Notes under the pieces: generated by a model | Database searches by the model: none | Seen by the model: only the letters and a program-made list of their open reading frames with translations | Told to the model about the DNA's origin: nothing | Source: Maribacter spongiicola | GTDB taxonomy: Bacteria > Bacteroidota > Bacteroidia > Flavobacteriales > Flavobacteriaceae | Assembly (NCBI RefSeq): GCF_004364165.1 | Contig: NZ_SOAY01000010.1 | Coordinates: forward strand, 1,329,098 to 1,393,097 | Direction of reading: 5' to 3' | DNA: 64,000 nt | Shown: positions 29,789 to 38,793 of the stretch, in pieces | Numbering within the stretch: the stretch's first letter is position 1 | Layout of the letters: each line of letters opens with the position of its first letter | Position numbers and translations under genes: made by a program

Positions 29789-29921
29789 TTTCTAAGGATT
29801 AAATTAGTAATACGAAAATTGGTAAAAGACTGGGGGAGAGTTCTTTTCTAACATGTTAAAGATATTAAAAAAATAATAGCGGTGGGTATAATGTATTGAG
29901 CATCAATAAGAATGCTTAAAA

Positions 29922-29962
29922 CAAAAAAAATCCCGATTTTATCTAAAAATCGGGATTTTAAA
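29922..29962 (-). terminator. Intrinsic terminator of rho
   Basis: A perfect 14-bp stem AAAATCCCGATTTT / AAAATCGGGATTTT with a short loop; the A run at 29922-29930 gives a T tract on the minus strand, 20 bases after the rho stop. Confidence 0.88.
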
Positions 29963-29980
29963 TTATTTGTTAGAATTGGT

Positions 29981-31627
29981 CTATTGATTCATAGTCATCA
30001 AGAACTCTTCGTTGTTTTTAGTTTGTTTAAAGCGTTGTTCGATAAACTCCATCGCTTCTACCGGGTTCATGTCTGCAAGGTACTTACGCATGATCCACAT
30101 GCGTTGTAGCGTCGCTTCATCTAATAATATGTCGTCTCTACGTGTACTAGAAGATGTAAGATCAATGGCAGGGAAAATTCTTCTGTTTGCAATCTTACGA
30201 TCCAATTGAAGTTCCATGTTACCTGTGCCTTTGAATTCTTCAAAAATAACCTCGTCCATTTTAGATCCAGTTTCTGTCAATGCAGTAGCAATTATCGTAA
30301 GAGAACCACCACCTTCAATATTACGGGCAGCACCAAAGAATCTTTTTGGCTTGTGTAAAGCATTGGCATCGACACCACCACTTAATACTTTACCAGATGC
30401 TGGTTGTACTGTATTGTATGCTCTTGCCAAACGTGTAATCGAATCTAGAAGAATTACAACATCGTGACCACACTCTACCAAGCGCTTAGCTTTTTCTAAA
30501 ACAATATTAGCGACACGTACGTGCTCTGTTGGTTCTTTGTCAAAAGTTGAAGCTACAACTTCGCCGCGTACATTACGTTGCATGTCGGTAACCTCTTCTG
30601 GTCGTTCATCAATTAATAATATAATTTGATAAACTTCTGGGTGATTCGCAGCAATACCATTGGCAATATCTTTTAAAAGCATGGTTTTACCAGATTTTGG
30701 TTGAGATACGATCATACCTCTTTGTCCTTTTCCGATAGGGGAGAACAAATCGATAATACGCGTCGATATTGAGCTTTGGCGTTCTGCCAAATTAAATTTT
30801 TCTTGTGGGAATAACGGAGTCAAATGCTCGAATGACACACGATCGCGAACTATTTGTGGGTCTATTCCGTTAATTTTATTCACCTTAATAAGTGGAAAAT
30901 ACTTTTCTCCTTCTTTTGGGGGTCTTACGTTACCTAATACGGTATCTCCTGTTTTTAATCCGAAAAGACGTATTTGCGATTGGGAAACATAAATATCATC
31001 AGGTGATGATAAGTAGTTGTAATCAGATGAACGTAGAAATCCGTATCCATCTTGCATGATATCTAAAACACCTTCACTGGCGATAATAGAGTCAAACTCA
31101 TACTCAGGTTCTTTATACCTATTCTTTAGATCTTTGTCAAAATTACTTTTGTCGTGAGTCGGTCTCGGATTAGGTTTATTTTTATGATTGTTGTTCTGAG
31201 GCGAATTCTTTTTGTTAGGCTGGTTTGCAGCTTTTGGTCTTGGTCTTGGCCTTTTTTGTTCAACAGGTTCCTTAGAAACACTTTCTTGAGAATTTTCTGT
31301 TTTAGCTACATTGACCTTTGCAGGTGCCACCTTTTCTGCAGCCACTTTTTCTGGAGCTTTAGTTTCTTTGTTCGTATTTTTTTCAACACGAGGTCTAGGT
31401 CTTGGCTTTGGCTTCGGATGCGGTTTTTCTGCAGAAGGTTTACTAGCTACTTCCGTGGTTGCAGGAGCAATCGCCGCAGCAACTTTCGGATTCGCAGCTT
31501 GTACGTCCAAAATTTGATAAACTAAATCTAGTTTTTTTAAGGTTTTGAATTTGGGAACCTTAAGTCCTTTCGCAATTTCCTGTAATTCAGGTAGCTTTTT
31601 TGATTTTAAATCTGAAATCTCAAACAT
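29981..31627 (-). CDS. rho: Transcription termination factor Rho with disordered N-terminal insert
   Basis: ATP-dependent RNA helicase that ends transcription. 548 residues, longer than the ~420 of E. coli. Order: Rho_N helix bundle (1-43), a low-complexity Pro/Arg/Lys/Ala/Asn-rich insert (about 50-175), the RNA-binding cold-shock-like domain ([28 protein letters not shown]), the P-loop [13 protein letters not shown] (about 308-320), Walker [17 protein letters not shown], and the Q- and R-loop region up to [21 protein letters not shown]. All catalytic motifs are intact. Such inserts are typical of Bacteroidota Rho. Divergent from DUF4293. Confidence 0.97.
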   Translation of the reverse strand: MFEISDLKSKKLPELQEIAKGLKVPKFKTLKKLDLVYQILDVQAANPKVAAAIAPATTEVASKPSAEKPHPKPKPRPRPRVEKNTNKETKAPEKVAAEKVAPAKVNVAKTENSQESVSKEPVEQKRPRPRPKAANQPNKKNSPQNNNHKNKPNPRPTHDKSNFDKDLKNRYKEPEYEFDSIIASEGVLDIMQDGYGFLRSSDYNYLSSPDDIYVSQSQIRLFGLKTGDTVLGNVRPPKEGEKYFPLIKVNKINGIDPQIVRDRVSFEHLTPLFPQEKFNLAERQSSISTRIIDLFSPIGKGQRGMIVSQPKSGKTMLLKDIANGIAANHPEVYQIILLIDERPEEVTDMQRNVRGEVVASTFDKEPTEHVRVANIVLEKAKRLVECGHDVVILLDSITRLARAYNTVQPASGKVLSGGVDANALHKPKRFFGAARNIEGGGSLTIIATALTETGSKMDEVIFEEFKGTGNMELQLDRKIANRRIFPAIDLTSSSTRRDDILLDEATLQRMWIMRKYLADMNPVEAMEFIEQRFKQTKNNEEFLMTMNQ

Positions 31628-31791
31628 TAAGTAGTAGAATAAATTATAAGTAGTTTGTATTGTAAGAAGTAAATATTAATTTGGATAATCTATAGGAATG
31701 TTTTCCTTGATTGGTAGGTGTTATGACGTGATAACGTAGCAATATTACAAATTATTTTGAATAAAAGGGGTATATTTTTTGAAAAGACATG

Positions 31792-31799
31792 TATTTTTG
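31792..31799 (+). promoter_or_regulatory. Candidate -7 box for DUF4293 gene
   Basis: TATTTTTG, exact fit to TAnnTTTG, 23 bases before the ATG at 31823. No clear -33 TTG at the standard distance. Confidence 0.35.
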
Positions 31800-31822
31800 C
31801 AGTGTAAAGTGGTAATTAATTT

Positions 31823-32233
31823 ATGATTCAAAGAATACAGAGCCTTTATTTGATAGTTGTAGCAATACTTACGGGTATTCTACCGTTCTTCTTTAACCTA
31901 TGGATACATGTAGATGGTACTGAAGTATTTGCAAATAATGAAATGCTTATTTCTATTGCCTTTTATGTAAGTACTGTTCTAGCAATATGGGCTATGGTAC
32001 AATTTAAAAATAGAAAATCTCAGTTTGTAATAAACAGGCTGAACATGATATTGAATGTTTTTTTATTAGGATTTTTCGTTTACCGATCACTAAACTTATC
32101 CGGAGAGACTTTGGTTTCTGAGAAGGGTATTGGGATGCTGATTCCAGTATTTTCTATCATTTTTTTGGTTCTTGCTAACAAGGCTATAAAAAAGGATGAA
32201 GATCTTGTAAAATCTGTTGATCGCTTGCGTTAA
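31823..32233 (+). CDS. DUF4293 membrane protein
   Basis: 136 residues with four membrane segments (about 5-25, 42-60, 70-88, 105-122). The start MIQRIQSLYLIVVAIL and the loop with FKNRKSQFVINRLNM match the DUF4293 family, which in Bacteroidota is commonly encoded beside rho, as here. Function unknown. Basic C-terminus probably cytoplasmic. Single gene with its own terminator. Confidence 0.85.
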   Translation: MIQRIQSLYLIVVAILTGILPFFFNLWIHVDGTEVFANNEMLISIAFYVSTVLAIWAMVQFKNRKSQFVINRLNMILNVFLLGFFVYRSLNLSGETLVSEKGIGMLIPVFSIIFLVLANKAIKKDEDLVKSVDRLR

Positions 32234-32262
32234 ACCTATAATCTTAGTAGTATTAGTGCGTT

Positions 32263-32292
32263 AAAACCCGGGGTAGTTTCCGGGTTTTTTTA
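32263..32292 (+). terminator. Intrinsic terminator after DUF4293
   Basis: AAACCCGG / CCGGGTTT stem with a GGTAGTTT loop and a run of T. Confidence 0.88.
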
Positions 32293-32497
32293 TGTCCTTA
32301 CTTTTTAAACTAATAACACACCTTTCTTTAATTATCACAGAAACATCGCAGTTTTTCTATCTGCTGTGATACACTCTTTACTTTTTCTTGAATTCTTCGT
32401 GATACCACATTTCTATGTTTGTCCCAAGAAACAGCAAGGCTAACGATAGTCGTTAGTTACACTGTTTTATAAACTAAACATTTTAAAAATTACGATT

Positions 32498-32995
32498 ATG
32501 AAAAACAGAAAATTTACTCTTGTAGTATTAGCTAGTGTTATGACAACTTTCTTTATCAGTTGTTCAGATGATGATGGTGAAGTAGTGACAGTTACTGAAA
32601 CTGTAGTTGAAACAGAAACGGTAGAAGTAGATTCGTCATTACCTGTCGGCGATTTAATGGTAACCTTAAGTGGTAACCTAGTTGCAGAGAGTGGTACACC
32701 AACACAAGGCTTAGTAGAGGTAGGTGTCGATACCAATGATACAAATTTTGTTCGTTTTGGAGATGATTTTACTACTGAATTAGGTACTGGTACAGTTGGT
32801 ATCTTTTTATCGACTTCTGCAGTTTTTACGCCAGATCCAGCTAACGGAAATCCAGATTTAATGCTTATTGGTAATGTAGCCGATAACGGTGAGATGTTTA
32901 TTAAATTGAGCGAAACACCCGATGCTAAATATACACACATTGTTCTTTGGTGTGCTACAGCTAACATACCATTTGGTAATGTTGCTTTAAACTAA
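32498..32995 (+). CDS. DM13-domain lipoprotein with surface-export motif
   Basis: 165 residues. The signal peptide ends in TFFISC, and the lipidated Cys is followed by SDDDGE, matching the lipoprotein export signal of flavobacteria, so it should face outward on the outer membrane. A short Thr/Val/Glu linker is followed by a domain I read as DM13 (about 60-165): NFVRFGDDFTTELGTG, VGIFLS, LMLIGNVADNGEMFIKL, IVLWCATANIPFGNVAL. DM13 has a conserved Cys (here in LWC) and has been proposed to act in redox reactions. Its partner may be the barrel encoded 117 bases downstream, though a terminator separates them. Confidence 0.78.
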   Translation: MKNRKFTLVVLASVMTTFFISCSDDDGEVVTVTETVVETETVEVDSSLPVGDLMVTLSGNLVAESGTPTQGLVEVGVDTNDTNFVRFGDDFTTELGTGTVGIFLSTSAVFTPDPANGNPDLMLIGNVADNGEMFIKLSETPDAKYTHIVLWCATANIPFGNVALN

Positions 32996-33008
32996 TATAA
33001 TTTTTACT

Positions 33009-33067
33009 GCCTTTGGGAATAGAGACACATGATTCTGTTTTTCTATGTCTCCCAAAGGCTTTTTTTA
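33009..33067 (+). terminator. Intrinsic terminator after the DM13 gene
   Basis: Outer stem GCCTTTGGGA / TCCCAAAGGC (10 bp), with an inner GAGACA/TGTCTC pairing, followed by a run of T. Confidence 0.88.
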
Positions 33068-33112
33068 TTATGTGGTTTAAAACAACCCGCTTTACTTTAA
33101 TATAACAGAATT

Positions 33113-33973
33113 ATGAAAAAAATAAAAAACATCATATTTATATGCTGTTGCGTCTTCACTTTTTATGCCCAAGCGCAAAGTGGATGGACAAGAGAGACTA
33201 AAGGATTTTATCTTCAGGCATCGGCGGCACATTTCTCGTCAAATAAGTATTATACTACAGAAGGTAGATTGGCTGATCAAGGAAGTACTTTTAATACCAG
33301 TGCACTATTAATTTATGGTGAATACGGAATTTCAGATAGGTTTACGGCGATTGTTGATTTGCCATTGGTACGTTTAAACAGTTTTAGTACGACGGAAACT
33401 GTTGGCGGTGTAGGTAATATTCAATTAGGGGTAAAGTATAAACTATTAAAAAGCTTCCCGTTGTCTTTGCAAGTAGCATTAGATATACCGACTAACGATG
33501 GTAGTAATTTTGCACAATCTAAGAATGCGAATGCACTTGGTGAGTTTGATGAAATTAACCTGCCAATTTCTGATGGTGAGTTTAATGTGTGGACAACCCT
33601 TGCGGCTTCGCACGGCTTTAAAAATGGTAAAACTTACGCTTCTGCTTTCTCAAGTGTTAATTTTAGAACAGAAGATTTTAGTAATCAATTTCAGGCTGGG
33701 GTAGAACTGGGTCATTTGTTTTTTGACAAACTCTACCTAATCGGTAAGCTAAAAATTCAAGAGCGATTATCTTCAGAAAACAATGTGCAAAGCGGATCGT
33801 TCTTGTTTGGCGAGGGTACTACTTTTACCAATTATGGTGTCACTTCTATGTATAAAGTAACTAATCATTTTAATGTGGTCGCCCAATATTCTGATTATGC
33901 TGGCTTTTTAGTTGAGCGTAAGAATATTTATGATGGTGGTACATTTTCTTTAGGCGTTTCGTTTGAATATTGA
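33113..33973 (+). CDS. Outer-membrane beta-barrel protein, transporter-like
   Basis: 286 residues. Signal peptide about 1-21 (cleavage AQA-QS). The body consists of amphipathic strands typical of a 12-stranded barrel (GKTYASAFSSVNFRTEDF, LYLIGKLKIQERL) and ends in TFSLGVSFEY with an aromatic final residue. The segment FTAIVDLPLVRL and GGVGNIQLGVKYKLL resemble the phenol-degradation-pathway (MetA-type) barrel group. Substrate unknown. It follows the DM13 lipoprotein on the same strand. Confidence 0.78.
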   Translation: MKKIKNIIFICCCVFTFYAQAQSGWTRETKGFYLQASAAHFSSNKYYTTEGRLADQGSTFNTSALLIYGEYGISDRFTAIVDLPLVRLNSFSTTETVGGVGNIQLGVKYKLLKSFPLSLQVALDIPTNDGSNFAQSKNANALGEFDEINLPISDGEFNVWTTLAASHGFKNGKTYASAFSSVNFRTEDFSNQFQAGVELGHLFFDKLYLIGKLKIQERLSSENNVQSGSFLFGEGTTFTNYGVTSMYKVTNHFNVVAQYSDYAGFLVERKNIYDGGTFSLGVSFEY

Positions 33974-33980
33974 TTAGCTG

Positions 33981-34021
33981 AATACAGGATGTGGATAGAG
34001 AGGAACATCCTGTATTTTTAT
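33981..34021 (+). terminator. Terminator between the barrel and metallophosphoesterase genes
   Basis: AATACAGGATGT / ACATCCTGTATT, a perfect 12-bp stem with a 12-base loop and a T run. It overlaps the stop codon of the convergent gene. Confidence 0.85.
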
Positions 34022-34512
34022 CTTTTTCCTAGCTCTATAACTTCTAGGTCTTTAATATTATCACCTTCTATAACAAAACGTAACATGGTGCGTACTTGGT
34101 GAAAACCGTGCTTTCCACATGCTCCTGGGTTCATATGCAATACTCCCAATTTCTTATCCATCATTACTTTTAAAATATGCGAATGCCCACAAATGAATAA
34201 TTTCGGCGGATTATCTCTGATCATATCTCGAGTTCTCATATTATACTTAGGTGGGTATCCTCCTATATGAGTTATAAAAACATCTACGCCTTCACAAAAA
34301 AAACGGTTGTTCTCAGGAAATTCTTTTTGAATTATATGGTCGTCAATATTACCATGCACCCCTTTTAAAGGTTTTAATTTAGCAATGGCATCGGTAACCT
34401 CTAAAGACCCTATGTCACCGGCATGCCATACTTCATCTGCCCATTTTACATGCTTTAATATGGCATCGTCAATATGAGAATGAGTATCAGAAAGTAAGAG
34501 GATTTTGGTCAT
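34018..34512 (-). CDS. YfcE-type metallophosphoesterase
   Basis: 164 residues. The metal-binding motifs of the MJ0936/YfcE family are in order: SDTHSH (D8, H10), HAGDIG, GVHGNIDD, and CGHSHI with a later MNPGACG. These enzymes hydrolyse phosphodiesters in vitro; the physiological substrate is unknown. Cytoplasmic, no signal peptide. Monocistronic and divergent from truA. Confidence 0.92.
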   Translation of the reverse strand: MTKILLLSDTHSHIDDAILKHVKWADEVWHAGDIGSLEVTDAIAKLKPLKGVHGNIDDHIIQKEFPENNRFFCEGVDVFITHIGGYPPKYNMRTRDMIRDNPPKLFICGHSHILKVMMDKKLGVLHMNPGACGKHGFHQVRTMLRFVIEGDNIKDLEVIELGKR

Positions 34513-34614
34513 TTTTAGAATTCAATTTGATTGGGGAAATATATTCGTTTTATCGAGCAACTAATATTCTTATTTGACTTTGCTGGATCGAATGTTAAAA
34601 CGTATCCTTTTTAA

Positions 34615-34622
34615 TACCTTTG
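34615..34622 (+). promoter_or_regulatory. Candidate -7 box for truA
   Basis: TACCTTTG, exact fit to TAnnTTTG, 25 bases before the TTG start of truA. Confidence 0.35.
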
Positions 34623-34647
34623 CGAAGTACAAAACTAGCACATACTT

Positions 34648-35397
34648 TTGAGATTCTTCATTCAATTTTCATACTTCGGTAAAGCTTATCATGGCTGGCA
34701 AAATCAGCCTAATGCCATAACTGTTCAAGAAGTGCTTGAGAACGGCATGTCTAAACTCTTAAACTTGCCTGTTTCGCTTATGGGTGCAGGTCGTACAGAT
34801 ACTGGTGTTCATGCCAAAGAAATGTACGCCCATTTTGATGTTGATGTTCTTGAGAATATTCCTGAATATATTTTTAGATTAAATTCTTTCTTACCAAACG
34901 ATATTGCGGTTGATCGAATTTTTGAAGTAGAAGATGATGCACACGCACGCTTTCATGCTACGGCAAGGACTTATGAATATCATATCGATAAAAAGAAAGA
35001 TCCTTTTTCTACAGATTTAGCTCATTTTGTAAAGAAAGACCTAGATATAGAGCAAATGAATAGTGCTGCAGCGTTGTTGTTGGGTAAAAAAGATTTTGAA
35101 TGTTTTTCTAAGTCGAATACAGATGTTTATACTAATATTTGCGACCTAAGAGAGGCAAAATGGGAGCTAAAAAATGATAAGCTTATTTTTACGATTACAG
35201 CAGATCGATTTCTGCGTAATATGGTTCGGGCCATTGTTGGAACATTAATTAATGTAGGATTGGGTAAATACCCTGCAGACTATGTTAATACCATATTAAA
35301 AAGCAAGGATAGAACAAAAGCAGGCGTTTCTGTTCCTGCAAAAGGATTATATTTGACCTCTATTGTTTACCCCAATACTATTTTAAAGAATGGATAA
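34648..35397 (+). CDS. truA: tRNA pseudouridine synthase A
   Basis: Makes pseudouridine at positions 38-40 of the tRNA anticodon arm. 249 residues. The start is a TTG codon: translation from it gives (M)RFFIQFSYFGKAYHGWQ, exactly where TruA proteins begin, and no in-frame ATG is nearer. The catalytic Asp is in GAGRTDTGVHAKE; FHATARTYEYHI and ITADRFLRNMVRAIVGTL are conserved. Overlaps the following ABC exporter by 8 bases, so the two are coupled. Confidence 0.95.
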   Translation: MRFFIQFSYFGKAYHGWQNQPNAITVQEVLENGMSKLLNLPVSLMGAGRTDTGVHAKEMYAHFDVDVLENIPEYIFRLNSFLPNDIAVDRIFEVEDDAHARFHATARTYEYHIDKKKDPFSTDLAHFVKKDLDIEQMNSAAALLLGKKDFECFSKSNTDVYTNICDLREAKWELKNDKLIFTITADRFLRNMVRAIVGTLINVGLGKYPADYVNTILKSKDRTKAGVSVPAKGLYLTSIVYPNTILKNG

Positions 35398-37156
35398 GGA
35401 TTCTGGCAAAGCATTTGACACTCGTCTTTTTAAACGCTTACTCGCCTATACAAAACCGTACAAGATTACTTTTTATGGTGTTGCTTTGGCTGCCATATTA
35501 TTGTCTTGTTTTGCGATTCTTACTCCCTTAATTGTAAAGAAAATTATTGATGAAGCCATAAAAGAAAGCAATGCAGAAATGTTGCTTTACTTAACCATTG
35601 CTATGTTGGTGGTGTTGCTTGGTCAAGTAATTTGTCAATTGGCTTTTAATTATTATGCAAACTGGTTAGGCGAATCTGTTATTAAAGATGTTCGTATAAG
35701 TCTCTTCAAGAAAATGCTTTCTTTTAAAATGAAGTATTTTGATAATTCTTCGTTGGGCGTATTGGTAACGAGAGCTGTTGCAGATATGCAACGAATTGGC
35801 GAGATATTTAGTCAAGGTTTTTTCGTTATTGTTGCAGACTTGCTGAAAATGGTAGTTGCTGCCATTGTTATGCTATTCATAAATTGGAAACTCGCTTTAA
35901 TAGTTTTTGCCCTATTACCTATAATAATGTACGCTACAAGATGGTTTCAAAAAGCTATGAAAGTAGCTTTTACAGAAGTTAGGGCAGAGGTTTCTAATCT
36001 GAATTCTTTTGTGCAAGAACGTATTACGGGTATGAAAATAGTTCAGCTATTTACTCGTGAAAAAATTGAGAGCGATAAGTTTAGGGAAATTAACGAAAAG
36101 CATAAAAAAGCTTGGCTGAAAACAGTTTGGTATAACTCCATTTTCTTCCCGATTGCTGAAATTGTTTCTTCACTTACCGTAGGATTAATTGTTTGGTATG
36201 GCGGATTGCAAAATGTTGCTAATATATCTACGGATATAGCTGGTACTATTTTCGCTTTTATTATGTTGATCGATTTGCTTTTTAGACCACTTCGTCAAAT
36301 TGCAGATAAATTTAATACCCTACAAATGGGGATGGTTGCCGCGAACAGAGTTTTTAAAATTTTAGATACCGATAGTCATATTCAAAATGTAGGTTCTTTT
36401 GAGAAAGATGTAGTTAATGGCGATATCAAATTTGATGATGTTCATTTTGGGTACTTGGAAGATGAAGAGGTTTTACACGGAATTTCATTTGATGTAAAGG
36501 CAGGAGAAACAGTTGCTATTGTAGGTGCTACCGGTGCAGGTAAGAGTACAATTATTAATTTATTGAATAGATTTTACGAGATTAACTCTGGTTCTATTTT
36601 GGTTGATGGTGTAGATATTAAAGAGTACAATTTGTCTTCATTACGTTCGCATATAGCGGTGGTATTGCAAGATGTTTTTTTGTTTGCAGATACGATTGCA
36701 AATAATATTTCTTTAAAAAACTCTGCAATAAGTGTTTCTGATATAGAGAATGCAGCTAAAGCTATTGGTGTAGATGAGTTTATAACGAGTTTGCCAGGCG
36801 GTTATCAGTATAATGTAAAAGAGAGAGGTACCATGCTTTCAAGCGGTCAGCGTCAATTAATTGCATTTTTACGAGCTTATGTGAGTAATCCCAGTATTCT
36901 AATTTTAGATGAGGCTACATCATCTGTAGACACGTATTCTGAGCAGTTAATTCAGTCGGCGACTGATAAAATTACGCAAGGGAGAACTTCAATAGTTATT
37001 GCCCACCGTTTAGCTACTATTAAAAAAGCCGATAAAATTATTGTGATGGATGCCGGTAATATTGTAGAGACAGGTACACACAAACAACTGCTTAAAAAAG
37101 GTGGTTACTATAGTAATCTTTATGAAGCTCAGTTCTTAGCTGAGGAGGTAGCTTAA
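35390..37156 (+). CDS. ABC exporter, MsbA/lipid-flippase-like
   Basis: 588 residues: an N-terminal six-helix membrane domain (about 20-320) fused to an ABC ATPase (about 345-580). Walker A GATGAGKST, Q-loop VVLQDVFLFADTI, signature LSSGQRQL, Walker B LILDEATSSVD and the H-loop VIAHRL are all intact. It is a half-transporter that should form a homodimer in the inner membrane. The type resembles MsbA and multidrug or lipid exporters; the substrate cannot be inferred. It is coupled to truA and abuts the convergent DUF3667 gene with no gap. Confidence 0.92.
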   Translation: MDKDSGKAFDTRLFKRLLAYTKPYKITFYGVALAAILLSCFAILTPLIVKKIIDEAIKESNAEMLLYLTIAMLVVLLGQVICQLAFNYYANWLGESVIKDVRISLFKKMLSFKMKYFDNSSLGVLVTRAVADMQRIGEIFSQGFFVIVADLLKMVVAAIVMLFINWKLALIVFALLPIIMYATRWFQKAMKVAFTEVRAEVSNLNSFVQERITGMKIVQLFTREKIESDKFREINEKHKKAWLKTVWYNSIFFPIAEIVSSLTVGLIVWYGGLQNVANISTDIAGTIFAFIMLIDLLFRPLRQIADKFNTLQMGMVAANRVFKILDTDSHIQNVGSFEKDVVNGDIKFDDVHFGYLEDEEVLHGISFDVKAGETVAIVGATGAGKSTIINLLNRFYEINSGSILVDGVDIKEYNLSSLRSHIAVVLQDVFLFADTIANNISLKNSAISVSDIENAAKAIGVDEFITSLPGGYQYNVKERGTMLSSGQRQLIAFLRAYVSNPSILILDEATSSVDTYSEQLIQSATDKITQGRTSIVIAHRLATIKKADKIIVMDAGNIVETGTHKQLLKKGGYYSNLYEAQFLAEEVA

Positions 37157-37954
37157 TTATGGAGCCATTTTCTGAAAGGTATCAGTGAAAAAAGCTAAAT
37201 AAATGCCTATACCAATTGTAATAATTGTAAATAAGATGCCTATTAAAATTAGGAACAGAAATAGTTTTAATATGGTTTGCTTTATGGTCAGATTAAATAG
37301 TTTGTAAAATACCCAAGTAAAGAATCCTATTTGGAATATCATATTACCCATAGAAACATAATAAATAATTTTAGAGTTCCAAATGGTCAGTAAGTAGGCA
37401 ATATTTATAATTATAGATAAATGTGAGTAAGCATAAATGTTAATTACAAAATGCTCACTTAAATTAAATTGCTTTTTATTGATAAACACTAGTCTAGAAA
37501 TTAATGCCAAAAATGGCAGCATAGCCATGTAAAAGAGACTTTGATATTTTATTAGGTAAGCATTCCATTGTTTTTGAAAATCCTGTCCTAATTTTTCTGC
37601 TTCGGTAATTGAATCTCCAGATTTATAAAGAAAATCAAAATCTAGAGCATTTGGGAAAAACTCAGAATATACATAAGCAAATAATCCTCCAAAAGTAATG
37701 GCTATTGTAAAATAGCTGATAGGGTTTAAGTATTTCCTTCTAACACCATTAATGTACCCACCAATAACTTCATCTGGTTTTGTAAAAAGGTGTTTAAAGG
37801 TGATAAGAAAGGTATTGTCAACATTGAAAAAACGTTCAGTGGCATCACTAATAAGATTCTTGACCGTAAGTCTGTTTCGAATTACCTTAGCACCACAATC
37901 GGGACAATAACTGAAATCGGTTCTTAGGTTGGTATGGCAGTTTTTGCATTCCAC
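37157..37954 (-). CDS. DUF3667 membrane protein with zinc ribbon
   Basis: 265 residues. The N-terminus is a zinc ribbon with Cys at 3, 6, 17 and 20 (CKNC...CPDC), followed by the DUF3667 signature (TVKNLISDATERFFNVDN, TFKHLFTKPDEVIGGYINGVRRKYLNPI) and about five membrane helices (from about residue 80). Function unknown; cytoplasmic ribbon plus membrane domain. Its start codon shares one base with the end of cdaA, so the two are translated together. Confidence 0.88.
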   Translation of the reverse strand: MECKNCHTNLRTDFSYCPDCGAKVIRNRLTVKNLISDATERFFNVDNTFLITFKHLFTKPDEVIGGYINGVRRKYLNPISYFTIAITFGGLFAYVYSEFFPNALDFDFLYKSGDSITEAEKLGQDFQKQWNAYLIKYQSLFYMAMLPFLALISRLVFINKKQFNLSEHFVINIYAYSHLSIIINIAYLLTIWNSKIIYYVSMGNMIFQIGFFTWVFYKLFNLTIKQTILKLFLFLILIGILFTIITIGIGIYLAFFTDTFQKMAP

Positions 37955-38739
37955 TATATTAAATCTTGTTTAAGCATATTCCCTAATTGGGTGATGGAAT
38001 CGTACAGCACAAATTCTCCGTTTTTTATATAAGAGATTAATCCGGTTTCTTCACTTACTACAATACTTAAGGCATCGGTCTTTTCACTTATTCCTACAGC
38101 AGCTCTATGTCGTAACCCGAAACGCAGCGGAATATTACGCTCGTTAGAAACTGGTAAAATTACTCTCGTAGCAACTATATAATTACCAACAATAACAGCC
38201 GCTCCATCATGTAGTGTACTGTTCTTGTAAAAGATACTTTCAAGAATAGGTTGGTTAATTTCAATATTCATTCGATCGCCTGTACTCTTTATAAAATCTA
38301 AGGAGTTGCTACGTTCAATAACCAAAATAGCACCTGTTTTGGTACTAGCCATTTTTTCGCATGCTTTTAAAATGGCATCAACATCTGTGTCTGTCGATAA
38401 GCCTTCTTGCTTTAAGAATTTAAAATGCTTTACAAAATTTCTCTTGTTCGCGAAATTGGTAGAGCCGATCATTAAAAGAAACTTTCTAATCTCTTGCTGA
38501 AAAACTATAATCAGTGCAATAAGTCCGACTTGCATAAATGCACCGACCATACTACTGATCATCTGCATGTCTAGCAATTCGGTCAGTTTCCAAAAAGCCC
38601 ATACGATAACAATACCGATAAAAATATTGATGGCAACCGATCCTCTAACTAGTTTGTAGATGTAGTATAGCAGTACGGCAACAAATATGATGTCTAAAAC
38701 ATCTGTAATCTTAAAGTCAATAAAATTTAAAAAATCCAA
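37954..38739 (-). CDS. cdaA: Diadenylate cyclase CdaA
   Basis: Makes cyclic di-AMP from two ATP. 261 residues: three N-terminal membrane helices (about 12-80) and a DAC domain with the DGA motif (TLHDGAAVIVGN) and the RHR motif (RFGLRHRAAVG). This is the membrane-bound CdaA/DacA type. c-di-AMP usually controls potassium and turgor. It lies 54 bases after folP, a neighbour it often has in Bacteroidota, and is coupled to the DUF3667 gene. Confidence 0.95.
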   Translation of the reverse strand: MDFLNFIDFKITDVLDIIFVAVLLYYIYKLVRGSVAINIFIGIVIVWAFWKLTELLDMQMISSMVGAFMQVGLIALIIVFQQEIRKFLLMIGSTNFANKRNFVKHFKFLKQEGLSTDTDVDAILKACEKMASTKTGAILVIERSNSLDFIKSTGDRMNIEINQPILESIFYKNSTLHDGAAVIVGNYIVATRVILPVSNERNIPLRFGLRHRAAVGISEKTDALSIVVSEETGLISYIKNGEFVLYDSITQLGNMLKQDLI

Positions 38740-38793
38740 TCAGTACCGTTTTAGTAAAATTAAGAAAATTGATAACAACAAATTAATATAAAC

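Noticed and set aside
31154-31525. Rightward Phe/Arg-rich frame opposite the Rho insert
   Set aside because: Antisense of the Pro/Arg/Lys-rich insert; composition is a by-product and rho is certain.
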